Shown in pieces: positions 47,635 through 58,586 of a stretch of DNA of 64,000 nucleotides. The stretch covers positions 1 to 64,000 of the forward strand of contig CAKZLH010000256.1 of assembly GCA_937125285.1 (NCBI GenBank). The letters run 5' to 3'. Within the stretch, counting starts at the first letter, position 1, and each line of letters opens with the position of its first letter. Below the pieces are notes generated by a model. The model did no database searches, was not told the origin of the DNA, and saw only the letters and a list, made by a program, of their open reading frames with translations. The translations under genes were made by a program, and so were the position numbers. The stretch comes from an uncultured Balneolaceae bacterium. Lineage in GTDB: Bacteria > Bacteroidota > Rhodothermia > Balneolales > Balneolaceae.

Positions 47635-49140
47635 GTGGACAATATCAGCGATACATTACAAGGTAGAATTCCTCCTCAAGCTGTCGAAATTGAGCAAGCC
47701 GTACTTGGCGCTATGCTTATTGAACATGGTGCAGCCACCATAGCATTGCAGATGCTAAAAGCTGATGACTTCTATAAACAAGCGCATCAACATATCTACC
47801 AAACCCTCTCCAATTTATATGAGCGAGATAATCCCCTTGATTTATTAACCGTAGAGAATGAGCTCAAAGATCAAAACTTATTAGATCAGGTTGGAGGTGC
47901 CGGATATTTGTCCGACTTAACTCGCATGGTTAGTTCGTCGGCCAATATCGAATATCACGCACAGATTATTACTGAAAAGGCCATCAAGAGAAATTTAATT
48001 GTCAATTGTACCGATGTCATCAAAGAATCATACGATAGCAGTACTGATGCCTATGATGTGCTAGACGATGCCGAGCAAAGAATTTTTGATCTAGCCAATC
48101 AAAAAAGTAAGAGTAGTGCTCAACCCGTTGCCGACGTTCTCAAGGATACCCTTGCCTATTTAGAAGACATGAGAGGTAAGAAATATGGTATCACGGGGGT
48201 TCCATCGGGTTTACAGGTAGACCAAATGACTGCCGGTTGGCAAAAGGGTGACCTGATCATCATAGCTGCGCGACCATCTATGGGAAAAACTGCTTTTGTA
48301 TTAACTGCAGCGCGAAATGCCGCTATGCATCTGGATGAAAATCTCAAAACCTCGGTGGCTATCTTCTCTTTGGAGATGTCTAATCAGTCGCTCGTTCAAC
48401 GTCTACTTACCATGGAAGCGAGAGTACGTGCAGATGAAGCTAGAAAAGGAACGCTTAACGATGATCATTTTAAAGATTTAATTGAGGCAGCGGGTCGACT
48501 TTTTTCCTCCAAAATTTACATCGACGATACCCCAGCTATTACCTTGATGGAGCTCAGAACCAAAGCCAGAAGACTTAAATCGGAACATGATATAGGTATA
48601 ATTATCGTCGATTATCTTCAGCTCATGCAAGGTTCAACCCGAGATAGCGGCAATAGAGAACAAGAAATTGCTTCGATTTCTAGAGGTTTAAAGTCGTTAG
48701 CCAAAGAATTGGATGTGCCCGTGATAGCCCTTTCCCAATTGTCTCGGGCAGTGGAACAACGTGGTGGTGACAAACGTCCCCAACTAAGTGACCTTAGAGA
48801 ATCGGGATCCATCGAGCAAGATGCCGATGTGGTTATCTTTTTATATCGTCCAGAATATTACGGTATTACAACTACAGCTGAAGGACAGTCCACCGCCGGT
48901 CTTGCTGAAGTAATCATAGGCAAGCAACGTAATGGCCCTGTAGGGTCTAAAATGCTCTACTTCGTCAAGGATTACGCAAGGTTTGAAAATTTAACGGTCA
49001 ATGATCCACAGGATAATTTTACCCCATTAGGCGAGCCTCAAATACCTCCCCCTTTAACGGCTCCATCGGAGGCTATGGAAGCAGGTTCGGCAATCTTGCC
49101 AAATAATCCTATACCTGACGATGAGGATGCTCCTTTTTAG
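47635..49140 (+). CDS. dnaB: Replicative DNA helicase DnaB (GTG start)
   Basis: PPQAVEIEQAVLGAML; IIAARPSMGKTAFVL; VDYLQLMQG; DLRESGSIEQDADVV. Confidence 0.97.
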   Translation: MDNISDTLQGRIPPQAVEIEQAVLGAMLIEHGAATIALQMLKADDFYKQAHQHIYQTLSNLYERDNPLDLLTVENELKDQNLLDQVGGAGYLSDLTRMVSSSANIEYHAQIITEKAIKRNLIVNCTDVIKESYDSSTDAYDVLDDAEQRIFDLANQKSKSSAQPVADVLKDTLAYLEDMRGKKYGITGVPSGLQVDQMTAGWQKGDLIIIAARPSMGKTAFVLTAARNAAMHLDENLKTSVAIFSLEMSNQSLVQRLLTMEARVRADEARKGTLNDDHFKDLIEAAGRLFSSKIYIDDTPAITLMELRTKARRLKSEHDIGIIIVDYLQLMQGSTRDSGNREQEIASISRGLKSLAKELDVPVIALSQLSRAVEQRGGDKRPQLSDLRESGSIEQDADVVIFLYRPEYYGITTTAEGQSTAGLAEVIIGKQRNGPVGSKMLYFVKDYARFENLTVNDPQDNFTPLGEPQIPPPLTAPSEAMEAGSAILPNNPIPDDEDAPF

Positions 49141-50248
49141 AATTGAGCATTTCTTCAAATAAAGCATCAAATTCACGGTATCGAACCGACCAGTCTAAAT
49201 GCTCATTAACCTTCTTTAATGTATTTTTCGGCAATGGTTTAGACTTTTTAGTTAATAAATTTTTTAGCATGTAAAAGAGCTGATCTTCATCGTTATATAA
49301 TATGCCCGAATGAAGTAACGGCTCGTGTAGAGTTTCAGGAATTAACTCAGGATAATGCAAGGTATTAGGCACTAATGGATGGCAACCACAATAAATAGCC
49401 TCCATGATGGACACACAAAAAAATTCATAACTAGCCGTCGAAACTACTATATCGCCAGCATGAAGCAACTGACTGTAACTCTCTTTGTCATCGACATAAC
49501 CAAAATGTCTAATCTGCTTACCAAAACGCTGCCATGCTTTCGTAAACTCTTCTGGCTTACCGTGTTTACTATCTCCTGCCAATATCAGATCAAAAGCGAT
49601 ATCTATATCATTCAAGCGGTTTAATACACGAAAAAACATGGCTGGATTACGATCAAACTGCCAACGTTGATTCCAAACAATTACGGGTCGATCATTATTA
49701 CTTCTGGTATCTGGATGTTGATCAAAATACGACAGATCTAGACCTGGATAGAGTACAACACTTTTTTTACGTATTTCCTCTACCGTTATATAGTGTTTGT
49801 CTCCAGGAAAATGGTCCAAAAATATAGGCAGTGCTTCTAAGAGATCTTCTAGATGAAATTGAGAGGAGAAAATCAATTTATCCGCCACTAGCATACTTAA
49901 ATAATTAATATAGCAGTAGGTCATGTCGCGCTGTTCTCCTTCCGGAATTGGGCGAGTAAATTGATTATCATGCATGTACATTATCTTTGGAACATGCGCG
50001 AATCGAGGATTAGTCAGGGCTATAAATGCGGGCAAATTCATCATACTACTACTCAGTAATAGATCGATGTCCTCGGGAATACCTTTGGTCATTTCGGCTA
50101 GACTAACCGAATCACCATGCATCCTCCATTTCCAACCTTTATAATTGAGCTTAATAGGGATAATTTGATGTTTAGAATGCCTCGCTAAACCACGCAAAAA
50201 AGCTTTATGTGATCCGCTATAATAGGGTTCAACCGCTAGAATATTCAT
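49109..50248 (-). CDS. DUF3524/GT4-type glycosyltransferase, tRNA-queuosine alpha-mannosyltransferase-like
   Basis: MNILAVEPYYSGSHKAFLRGLARHSKHQIIPIKLNYKGWKWRMHG; STASYEFFCVSIMEAIYCGCHPLVPNTLHYPELIP. Confidence 0.8.
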   Translation of the reverse strand: MNILAVEPYYSGSHKAFLRGLARHSKHQIIPIKLNYKGWKWRMHGDSVSLAEMTKGIPEDIDLLLSSSMMNLPAFIALTNPRFAHVPKIMYMHDNQFTRPIPEGEQRDMTYCYINYLSMLVADKLIFSSQFHLEDLLEALPIFLDHFPGDKHYITVEEIRKKSVVLYPGLDLSYFDQHPDTRSNNDRPVIVWNQRWQFDRNPAMFFRVLNRLNDIDIAFDLILAGDSKHGKPEEFTKAWQRFGKQIRHFGYVDDKESYSQLLHAGDIVVSTASYEFFCVSIMEAIYCGCHPLVPNTLHYPELIPETLHEPLLHSGILYNDEDQLFYMLKNLLTKKSKPLPKNTLKKVNEHLDWSVRYREFDALFEEMLNSKKEHPHRQV

Positions 50249-52095
50249 TATCTAAACCTCTGCTGAATCTCATTCATAGACATAAATAAAATCGTTGGGT
50301 GCTTTAGCGGATCATAATAGGGTTCCTCACAGGCGAATAATTCGTCTACCAAAGCTTCCATTTCTTCCATTTCTAAGCGATTCCCTTTCTGAATAGCAGC
50401 TTTGGTCGCAAAGGCTAATGCCAAACGCTCTCGTTCATCAAAACTTACCACCTTGTCTAATTCACGATAACTATGCAGAACATCGATAATCATTTTTGAC
50501 TCATCCCCCTTGGTAATATCCGATGGAACTCCATCAATTAAAATACTATTCCCACTCAACAAACTAACCGAGAACCCAATCTTTTGAATGAGCGGCAAAA
50601 TTTCTTTCAAGAGACTAAAATCCGATGCTGAAAGGTCTAATTGCTGAGAAAACAATAATTGCTGAGTACTTGGAAAAGCATCTTCAGCTGCCCGCATAGT
50701 TTTTTCAAACAGTATTCTCTTATGGGCGTAATATTGATCGATCAGACATAATCCCGTTCGAGTTTGAGTCACTATATAGCTATTGTGCAATTGCCAATAA
50801 AAGCCATTTCCAAGCCTTTGCTCATTGTCTTCCACTAAAGATGTGCGGGTATCCTGTGTCCATGGATTACGAGCATATAGTTGTTCTGCAATGGATGTAC
50901 CCTTAGAATGAGGAACTCGTGTATCCGCCGATGGTACAGCCCTACTATTGGAAATCCCCTGCCCTTCATTGAATCCCTTAAATTTCGGGTTGAAAGGATG
51001 TTGTTCCTGAATAAGTGCTTGCATAGATTGGAATGCGTTCGCATCATCGAAAGGTTCTGGCGAAGTTGAAGGAAGCTCAGGCACTCTAAAATGTTCATTC
51101 AGAGCTTTTTTCATCACGGAGAGACATAACTGAATCACCGACCGCTCATCATCAAATTTAATCTCTGATTTGGCCGGGTGTACATTTACATCGATTTTTG
51201 CTGGGTCAATATCAATAAAAACCACAAAAAATGGATACTCATTTGCGTGCGTCCATGTATCATACAAGGATAGTAACACGTGCATCAGATATCTATGTTG
51301 GAATGGTCGACCATTCACGAATAAAAACTGTTCTCCTCGGGATTTTTTACTCAATTTAGGATCCCCAGCAAAACCTTTGATTGCCAAAAGAGAGGTTTTT
51401 TCTTCAAAGGGTATTAAACTAGCCCTATATACTTTTCCAAAAAGTGATGCAATTCGATCGGCTGTTTGCTCTGATTCGAGCCGATACACCAGGTCACCCT
51501 CTGAAATTAAATCGAAAGCAATGGTTGGATGAGAAAGTGCCGCATGCTGAACCGTGCGGAGGATGTGTCTAAATTCAGTGGCATCCGTCTTTAAAAACTG
51601 TCGACGTGCCGGTACATTAAAAAAGAGGTTTTTAACGGTAATTTGAGTACCATTTGCAGTAGCCACTGGGGATTTCTCTTGAACTTCACCTCCATACATC
51701 CGTATTTGCCAACCCGAATCGGCATCATGTAGCTTGGTTTTTGCGACTAACTGAGAGACCGAAGCAATGGATGACATGGCCTCCCCTCTAAAACCCATAG
51801 TCCGAATGGAATACAAGTCCTCAAGGGCGTGAATCTTTGAAGTAGCATGCCTCTGAAAACACCGCTCTAAATCTTCCTCCGACATACCAGACCCATTATC
51901 GGTAACCTGAATGAGTGTTCTACCTGCCTGCTCTATGACTACAGAAATATGATCCGCCCCTGCATCAATGGCATTATCGATTAATTCTTTAACCACCGAA
52001 GCTGGTCTTTGAACAACCTCACCCGCTGCTATTTGATTGATGATAGTATCAGGTAGAAGTTGGATTAATGGGGTTGTAATTGCATCATTGGTCAT
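50248..52095 (-). CDS. mutL: DNA mismatch repair protein MutL
   Basis: IQLLPDTIINQIAAGEVVQRPASVVKELIDNAIDAGA; DNGSGM; TMGFRGEAMSSIASVS; LFVNGRPFQ. Confidence 0.97.
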   Translation of the reverse strand: MTNDAITTPLIQLLPDTIINQIAAGEVVQRPASVVKELIDNAIDAGADHISVVIEQAGRTLIQVTDNGSGMSEEDLERCFQRHATSKIHALEDLYSIRTMGFRGEAMSSIASVSQLVAKTKLHDADSGWQIRMYGGEVQEKSPVATANGTQITVKNLFFNVPARRQFLKTDATEFRHILRTVQHAALSHPTIAFDLISEGDLVYRLESEQTADRIASLFGKVYRASLIPFEEKTSLLAIKGFAGDPKLSKKSRGEQFLFVNGRPFQHRYLMHVLLSLYDTWTHANEYPFFVVFIDIDPAKIDVNVHPAKSEIKFDDERSVIQLCLSVMKKALNEHFRVPELPSTSPEPFDDANAFQSMQALIQEQHPFNPKFKGFNEGQGISNSRAVPSADTRVPHSKGTSIAEQLYARNPWTQDTRTSLVEDNEQRLGNGFYWQLHNSYIVTQTRTGLCLIDQYYAHKRILFEKTMRAAEDAFPSTQQLLFSQQLDLSASDFSLLKEILPLIQKIGFSVSLLSGNSILIDGVPSDITKGDESKMIIDVLHSYRELDKVVSFDERERLALAFATKAAIQKGNRLEMEEMEALVDELFACEEPYYDPLKHPTILFMSMNEIQQRFR

Positions 52096-52301
52096 AGAAT
52101 TCCAATCAAATAGACCACAAGTGATAAGAGTATAAATAAGAAAAAGACCCGAGCAAACTGTTTAGGTTGAACTCGATTATGGGTCTGAAATTTAATTCTT
52201 TTTTTTCGTTTTTCTTTCTCATCTTCGTCCGGGTTATAATAACGAAGAGGCAAATCGAATCGTTTGGGTTTTGGTCGGTGACCAAACATAGGTTTCATCA
52301 T
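52092..52301 (-). CDS. Small hypothetical membrane protein upstream of mutL
   Basis: Basic N-terminus plus one C-terminal TM helix; 4-bp overlap with mutL. Confidence 0.6.
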   Translation of the reverse strand: MMKPMFGHRPKPKRFDLPLRYYNPDEDEKEKRKKRIKFQTHNRVQPKQFARVFFLFILLSLVVYLIGIL

Positions 52302-52399
52302 ACCAATCCTCTATTCCTCTAACTCTATTCAAGTGTTGGTTATGTCTCAATGATACCGAATACCCACTCCAATTTCAGCACAAACTGAAAATTACAAAG

Positions 52400-52774
52400 C
52401 TAAACTAGTGCATGTATGTTGGCGAGCAGTTCCTGATTCTTAAATGGCTTTTTAAGCATTTTTATATCTAGTGATGACAGAGGCTCTTTCATGAGTAAAT
52501 CATCTAATCGATCCTGATCAGCGGTTAGAACGATAATGGGAATTCGATTTTTAATTAACTGCTCTGATTCTAATTGAAGCCACTGTATACCTGATCTGTC
52601 GGGAAGATATCGATCACAAATGATTACACTAGGAGTCTGAGATCTAAGATAAAAAGAGGCATCTGAAGTATTTGAAAACGCATCCACTCCAAATCCATCA
52701 ATGGACAATACATCCTCAATTACCTCACGTAAAAGAAAATCATCATCAATGACCATAATTTTTGAATTCATCAT
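52400..52774 (-). CDS. Stand-alone response regulator receiver domain
   Basis: KIMVIDDDFLLREVIEDVL; VIICDRYLPDRSGIQWL; PIIVLTAD; KKPF. Confidence 0.92.
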   Translation of the reverse strand: MMNSKIMVIDDDFLLREVIEDVLSIDGFGVDAFSNTSDASFYLRSQTPSVIICDRYLPDRSGIQWLQLESEQLIKNRIPIIVLTADQDRLDDLLMKEPLSSLDIKMLKKPFKNQELLANIHALV

Positions 52775-53595
52775 AGTCCTAAACCCAGCTCGTGATTTAG
52801 TCCAATTAGGTCGAATCGTAATGAACAGGTTGCCCCTTTCTTATCGTGATTATTTTCCAACTTCAAGCGACCGTTTATTTGCTGAGCCGCTCGGTTAGCA
52901 ATGCTTAATCCCAAACCCGTACCAGGTATATGTTCGGTTTTAGTTCCCCTCGTAAAAGCGCCCATTAAGTCTTCAGGTTCATCACTTCCTAAGCCCATTC
53001 CTTGGTCTATACAGGATAATTGAATAAAACTTGGGGTAGCTTCAACCCGAATAATAATAAGCGTTGGTGCATTTGAAAATTTAATAGCATTATCCAACAT
53101 GTTTTTAAGTATCAGACTCATAAGATGATAATCTGTTTGAAAAACAATTGGGGAAATGGATGAATTTTTTTCAATACGAATATCATGTTCAAAAGTATGA
53201 TGCGACTTATAAAAACTCACCTCTTGCTCTACCCATTGATCCAAATGTTTAGTTAGCCCGGTGTTTTGCTTTGATACCGATTCTAAAGGCTCCATTTCGG
53301 ATAAATGATCTAATATAAATTCCATTCGGTTTGAAAAGGTATTCATACGTCTCAATCGTTTGGTCAACACCTCTCTGTCATTTAAGTCGGATTGAAGAAT
53401 AACATCGATGGTGCTTGAAAGACCTGCGAGCGGAGAACGAAGTTCATGATTAATCATAGAGCTTAAAAATTGCTCTCCTAAAAGGCTTTGATTGATTTTT
53501 TGAAGTAATTCCGTTTGCTCTGAAGTAAGTTCTACATTGGATTGCTTAAAGAGCAGGCGTTCTAACTCAATAATGAACGGGTGTGTTTTATTCAC
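52771..53595 (-). CDS. Sensor histidine kinase lacking an obvious sensor/TM domain
   Basis: SSMINHELRSPLAGLSSTIDVIL (H-box); MLDNAIKFS (N); IDQGMGLG; GTGLGLSIANRAAQQINGRL. Confidence 0.92.
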   Translation of the reverse strand: MNKTHPFIIELERLLFKQSNVELTSEQTELLQKINQSLLGEQFLSSMINHELRSPLAGLSSTIDVILQSDLNDREVLTKRLRRMNTFSNRMEFILDHLSEMEPLESVSKQNTGLTKHLDQWVEQEVSFYKSHHTFEHDIRIEKNSSISPIVFQTDYHLMSLILKNMLDNAIKFSNAPTLIIIRVEATPSFIQLSCIDQGMGLGSDEPEDLMGAFTRGTKTEHIPGTGLGLSIANRAAQQINGRLKLENNHDKKGATCSLRFDLIGLNHELGLGL

Positions 53596-53663
53596 CTTTG
53601 TTACCCTAATCGATTCTTTGTCGGTTGTACGAAACCCTATTGTTAACTATTAAAATGTCACTC

Positions 53664-53699
53664 TAAAATAGGAAATCCACATGTAGATTTCCTATTTTA
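53664..53699. repeat. Perfect 14-bp inverted repeat in a divergent intergenic region
   Basis: TAAAATAGGAAATC-cacatgta-GATTTCCTATTTTA. Confidence 0.8.
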
Positions 53700-53761
53700 T
53701 AGCACAAGAAAAAATCGACACAAAAGTGTCTCCGAGTTAATTATAAATATCCCTTTTCACT

Positions 53762-55999
53762 ATGGAATCCAACAAAGAGAAAATCATCTACACTTACACC
53801 GACGAAGCCCCTGCCCTAGCCACTCACTCGTTCTTACCTATTGTACAAGCCATTACCAGAGCCGCGGAAGTAGAATTGGAATTGAGGGATATTTCTCTAG
53901 CTGCTCGTGTGCTCTCTCAGTTTCCAGAATATCTCGAAGAGCATCAAATAGAGCCTGATGCCTTAGCTGAATTAGGAGAACTGGCGAAGACTCCTGAAGC
54001 AAACATTATTAAGTTACCTAATATAAGTGCCTCCATTCCACAGCTAAAAGCCACTATTAGTGAACTGCAATCGCTCGGTTATGCCCTTCCAAGTTACCCT
54101 GATAATCCATCAAATGAAGAAGAGCAGTCGGTTCGGGCAAAATATGATAAAGTGAAAGGTAGTGCTGTTAACCCCGTGCTTCGAGAGGGCAACTCCGACA
54201 GAAGAGCTCCTATGGCTGTAAAGCAGTATGCCAAAGACAATCCCCACTGGATGGGTGCATGGGATGCAGACTCCAAGACGAAGGTTGCCACCATGAGTGA
54301 TTCCGATTTTGCACACAATGAGAAGTCCGTAACCGTTCTTGAAGATGGTTTTTTTAGAATTGAACATGTTAATGAAGAGATGGAAGTGACGGTGTTAAAG
54401 TCTCGTACTCCCATTGAGAAAGGAGATGTTTTGGACGGAACCTTTATGAGCGTATCAGCTTTAAGACGCTTTTTATTGGAACAAGTAGAACGTGCCAAAC
54501 AGGAAGGTGTGTTGTTTTCTCTTCATATGAAGGCTACCATGATGAAGGTATCCGATCCCATCATTTTTGGTCATGCTGTTGAGTGTTTTATGGCTGATTT
54601 TTTTAATAAGCATCAAGCGTTGCTTAAAAAAATGAACTACAACCCAAACAATGGCTTAGGAGCACTTTTTAGCAGCTTAGACCTTTTAAGTGAGGAGGAA
54701 AAAGCCATTCTAGTTAATGATTTGAACAACTCATTAGAATCTGGTCCTGATCTTGCCATGGTAGATTCAGATAAGGGTATTACAAATCTACATGTACCCA
54801 GTGATATTATTATAGATGCATCAATGCCTGCTATGATTCGAAATTCCGGTAAAATGTGGGATAAAAATGGTGATACCCAAGATACCCTAGCTGTTATCCC
54901 AGATAGTAGCTATGCAACTGTTTATGACGAAGTCATTGAATATTGTAAGAAACACGGTGCATTCGATCCCTCAACTATGGGGAGTGTTCCCAATGTTGGT
55001 TTGATGGCTCAAAAAGCTGAAGAGTATGGCTCACATGATAAAACATTTGAGATTAGCGAGGCAGGAACCGTGCGGATCGTTACTGATAATGGACAGGTAA
55101 TGATGGAGCACCAGGTTGAAAAAGGTGATATTTGGAGAGCCTGTGTGGTTAAAGATGCGGCCATTAAAAATTGGGTTCAACTAGCCGTTAGCCGTTCAAG
55201 AGATTCTCAAACACCTGCTGTTTTTTGGTTAAATGAAGAACGAGCACACGATAGACAACTGATTGAAAAGGTAAACAAATACCTTAAAGAGCACGATATC
55301 TCAGGATTGGATATCTCAATAAAATCACCCAAAGATGCCACCGCATTTAGTTTAAAGAGAATCTCTCAAGGATTAGATACCATATCCGTAACGGGTAATG
55401 TACTACGTGATTATCTAACCGATCTTTTTCCTATCCTCGAATTAGGTACCAGTGCTAAGATGCTTTCAATCGTACCGTTGATGAATGGAGGAGGTCTTTT
55501 TGAGACCGGCGCTGGCGGATCTGCACCAAAACACGTTCAGCAATTTAAAAAAGAAAATTATCTGCGTTGGGATTCTTTAGGTGAATTCCTAGCACTTGCA
55601 GAGTCTCTAGCCCATTTATCTAAAACATTTAATAATAAACGGGCATCCATCCTATCAGAGACTTTGAATGAAGCTAATTCTAAATTTTTAAAGGAAAATA
55701 AATCACCAACCCGGAAAATTGGGGGGTTAGACAATAGAGGTAGTCATTTTTATTTGGCCTTATACTGGATTGAAGCCTTAGCCCATCAATCTAGTGACTC
55801 AGATTTAGCGGCGATGTTTAGAACTATATACGAAGAGTTGATGGCTAAGGAGTCGATTATTAATGATGAATTAATAGCAGTACAAGGACAAAAAAATTCT
55901 ATAGAAGGGTACTATTTTATGGATAAAACCGTTCTTGATACGGCAATGCGACCCAGTGCAAGCTTTAATGCGATACTTGACAAAATTAACATGAACTAG
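53762..55999 (+). CDS. icd: NADP-dependent isocitrate dehydrogenase, monomeric type
   Basis: [75 protein letters not shown]. Confidence 0.97.
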   Translation: MESNKEKIIYTYTDEAPALATHSFLPIVQAITRAAEVELELRDISLAARVLSQFPEYLEEHQIEPDALAELGELAKTPEANIIKLPNISASIPQLKATISELQSLGYALPSYPDNPSNEEEQSVRAKYDKVKGSAVNPVLREGNSDRRAPMAVKQYAKDNPHWMGAWDADSKTKVATMSDSDFAHNEKSVTVLEDGFFRIEHVNEEMEVTVLKSRTPIEKGDVLDGTFMSVSALRRFLLEQVERAKQEGVLFSLHMKATMMKVSDPIIFGHAVECFMADFFNKHQALLKKMNYNPNNGLGALFSSLDLLSEEEKAILVNDLNNSLESGPDLAMVDSDKGITNLHVPSDIIIDASMPAMIRNSGKMWDKNGDTQDTLAVIPDSSYATVYDEVIEYCKKHGAFDPSTMGSVPNVGLMAQKAEEYGSHDKTFEISEAGTVRIVTDNGQVMMEHQVEKGDIWRACVVKDAAIKNWVQLAVSRSRDSQTPAVFWLNEERAHDRQLIEKVNKYLKEHDISGLDISIKSPKDATAFSLKRISQGLDTISVTGNVLRDYLTDLFPILELGTSAKMLSIVPLMNGGGLFETGAGGSAPKHVQQFKKENYLRWDSLGEFLALAESLAHLSKTFNNKRASILSETLNEANSKFLKENKSPTRKIGGLDNRGSHFYLALYWIEALAHQSSDSDLAAMFRTIYEELMAKESIINDELIAVQGQKNSIEGYYFMDKTVLDTAMRPSASFNAILDKINMN

Positions 56000-56019
56000 G
56001 CTACAAACAGACCATTAAT

Positions 56020-57573
56020 ATGCTCATATCCCACAAAAAAACTCGGTATTTATTCACCCTGTCTTGGATTGGGATATGTGTTTTAATGATGTTTTCAAAC
56101 ATGGGTGTTTATGCCCAGAAGAGTAGCTATCTCCAACTTGCTCAAAGTACGCAACCTAAAGGTTTTGACATAGATTTTGACTGGTTTTATGTTAATACGG
56201 ATTCTGCATTGCTTAATGTATTTGTTCAAATCCCACTTCAACAACTCGCATTTCAGCGTGAAAACATAATTTCAAATGAAGAATTGTTGGATTCAGAGTC
56301 TTTAGAAAAAAATGATTCTAAATATATAACCACTTATGAGATTAATCTAGAGATATATAAAGGTGATTATGAGGATCAAAATACTAGAGAGTTGGTACAG
56401 CGATTATTCATTGTAGATACGGTGATAGTAGATACCTATGAACAGACACTAAATCCATATCTCAACAGCCATCACTTATCGTCAATTCCCCTAGATGTAG
56501 GAACGTATACCCTACATATTACCTACCAGTTTATCAAGGGTTTGGCATCACTCACCGGAGTGAGCCCTAGAAAAGAAAATGATTCGGGTTTTGATTTTCG
56601 ATCCAACAACAGAAGGAAGAAATCAGATACTCACCTTGGTAAATCGTTTTATGCGGCTAGTTCGCTCCAAGAGAATGGTGTATTGTTAAAACCATCTATT
56701 GAGGCCGATCAAATTCCAGTATATTTCCTGGAACAAGCTGATTATGAAACCTATCAATACCTTAGTCAACAGGATAATGAACTAAGTTATTTTACATGGA
56801 TTGGTAGCACTAACCGAGTCAGCTATGGTTCTACTGCAAGCATAGCTGTTCCCTATTATTCGATATCACATTTAAATTCCCTTGATATTGACATCTACGA
56901 TGCTACCATAGATAGTATTCTATGGAACAAAAAAATTACACTCGCTTCACATCCCTTCTACTCACTCAGATCTCATTCAAAAGGTTCCGGTATTTCAAGT
57001 GATGGTCACGATGTGTTAATGCATAATTTTTTGATTATTGAACTACCAACCGAAAAACTTAATAATTCCACCTATCAGCTAAGAGTTAGTACAGACGCTG
57101 AGGCAAATACGCCACAGATTATTAAATTTCACACCTACTGGAAGGATATGCCCACTAGTTTATACCAAATCGATGTGGCTATTGATATGCTTCGTTTCAT
57201 CGTTGGAGATGAAACAATAGATCCTGTACTCAAGCAATCTAATAAAGAAAAATTGGCTTTCTTCAACGGTTTTTGGAATCCAAAAGACCCCATAGCTACT
57301 ACCCCAGAAAATGAACTAATGACAGAGTACTATCGCCGTATTGATTATGCATATAAAACCTTTAGTACTACCAGTGAGCCAGAAGGTTATCAATCAGATC
57401 AAGGGCAATTATACATTAAAATGGGACCTCCACTAGACATAGAACGCAGTTTTCCTACTAACGGGAACGTAAGAGAAATTTGGACCTACCCAAACGGTGA
57501 ATATATTTTCACGGCAAGTTCAGGGTTTGGAGATTTCAAATTGATTTCAACTCCGCAAAAGCTAACTAATTGA
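56020..57573 (+). CDS. GWxTD domain-containing protein
   Basis: Signal peptide; C-terminal KLAFFNGFWNPKDPIATTPENELMTEYYRRIDYAYKTF ... QLYIKMGPPLDIE ... REIWTYPNGEYIF. Confidence 0.8.
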   Translation: MLISHKKTRYLFTLSWIGICVLMMFSNMGVYAQKSSYLQLAQSTQPKGFDIDFDWFYVNTDSALLNVFVQIPLQQLAFQRENIISNEELLDSESLEKNDSKYITTYEINLEIYKGDYEDQNTRELVQRLFIVDTVIVDTYEQTLNPYLNSHHLSSIPLDVGTYTLHITYQFIKGLASLTGVSPRKENDSGFDFRSNNRRKKSDTHLGKSFYAASSLQENGVLLKPSIEADQIPVYFLEQADYETYQYLSQQDNELSYFTWIGSTNRVSYGSTASIAVPYYSISHLNSLDIDIYDATIDSILWNKKITLASHPFYSLRSHSKGSGISSDGHDVLMHNFLIIELPTEKLNNSTYQLRVSTDAEANTPQIIKFHTYWKDMPTSLYQIDVAIDMLRFIVGDETIDPVLKQSNKEKLAFFNGFWNPKDPIATTPENELMTEYYRRIDYAYKTFSTTSEPEGYQSDQGQLYIKMGPPLDIERSFPTNGNVREIWTYPNGEYIFTASSGFGDFKLISTPQKLTN

Positions 57574-58586
57574 GCTTAATACCTAATATTGCAGTCTCTA
57601 TTGGCGATCCTTATGGTATTGGGCCTGAAGTAACTGTCCGTTCTTTACTATCCTTAGATCTCAGCCGTTCAACGCCGATCATCATTTCACCTCATTCCCT
57701 TATTAAGGATAAAATTGCAGACTGCCCTATAGAAGAAATCCGTCAATTACCTTTTAAATATATTTTTCATTGGAACGAGCTTGATCAGCACCACATAAAT
57801 GTATTTGAAGCTGTAGAAGAATGGAGCCAATTCTCTTTTGTACATCAAAAGCAATACACCCCCTCCTCTGCTGGAGGTAAAGTAAGTATGGAATCTATAC
57901 ATACTGCAATTCAGCTATGCTTGGAGAGTGTCTGTGATGCTATGGTAACGGCGCCTATTTCTAAAGAAAGCATTGCAAAGGCTGGTTACAGGGTTCCTGG
58001 CCATACCGAATATTTAATGCAGATCACAAAGTCTAGGGATGTGGTGATGATGTTGAGTGGTAAAGGCCTTAATCTATGTCTATTAAGCACTCATATTCCT
58101 ATATCTGAAGTAGCCAAAAACATTTCAAAGACTCTCATAGAATCCAAAATAGAAATCATTACCCGTCACTTTAACACCTTTGAGCATATAAAACATCCTA
58201 AGATTGCCATCTTAGGGCTTAATCCACATGCAGGAGATGGAGGAATCCTAGGAACCGAAGAAGAACTCATTTATAAGCCACTTATTGATTCACTTACGAA
58301 AAAAAGTATAAGGGTTGAAGGGCCGTATCCTGCGGATGCATTTTTTGGGCGAAGGCTTTTTGAAAACTTTGATGTTGTACTGGCTTCATATCATGATCAA
58401 GGATTAGCCCCTTTTAAACTTTGGACAATGGGTGAAGGAGTAAATATCACCCTTGGGCTGCCCATCATTCGAACCTCACCTGATCATGGTACAGCTTTCG
58501 ATATTGCACATACATGGAAAGCAAATTCGTCCTCTATGTTAGCAGCTTATGAGAAGGCCTTACAGATGAGTCAATTTAAGTCATGA
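57570..58586 (+). CDS. pdxA: 4-hydroxythreonine-4-phosphate dehydrogenase (TTG start overlapping upstream TGA)
   Basis: VSIGDPYGIGPEV; GHTEYLM; LGLNPHAGDGGILG; YHDQGLAPFK; RTSPDHGTAFDIA. Confidence 0.95.
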   Translation: MSLIPNIAVSIGDPYGIGPEVTVRSLLSLDLSRSTPIIISPHSLIKDKIADCPIEEIRQLPFKYIFHWNELDQHHINVFEAVEEWSQFSFVHQKQYTPSSAGGKVSMESIHTAIQLCLESVCDAMVTAPISKESIAKAGYRVPGHTEYLMQITKSRDVVMMLSGKGLNLCLLSTHIPISEVAKNISKTLIESKIEIITRHFNTFEHIKHPKIAILGLNPHAGDGGILGTEEELIYKPLIDSLTKKSIRVEGPYPADAFFGRRLFENFDVVLASYHDQGLAPFKLWTMGEGVNITLGLPIIRTSPDHGTAFDIAHTWKANSSSMLAAYEKALQMSQFKS

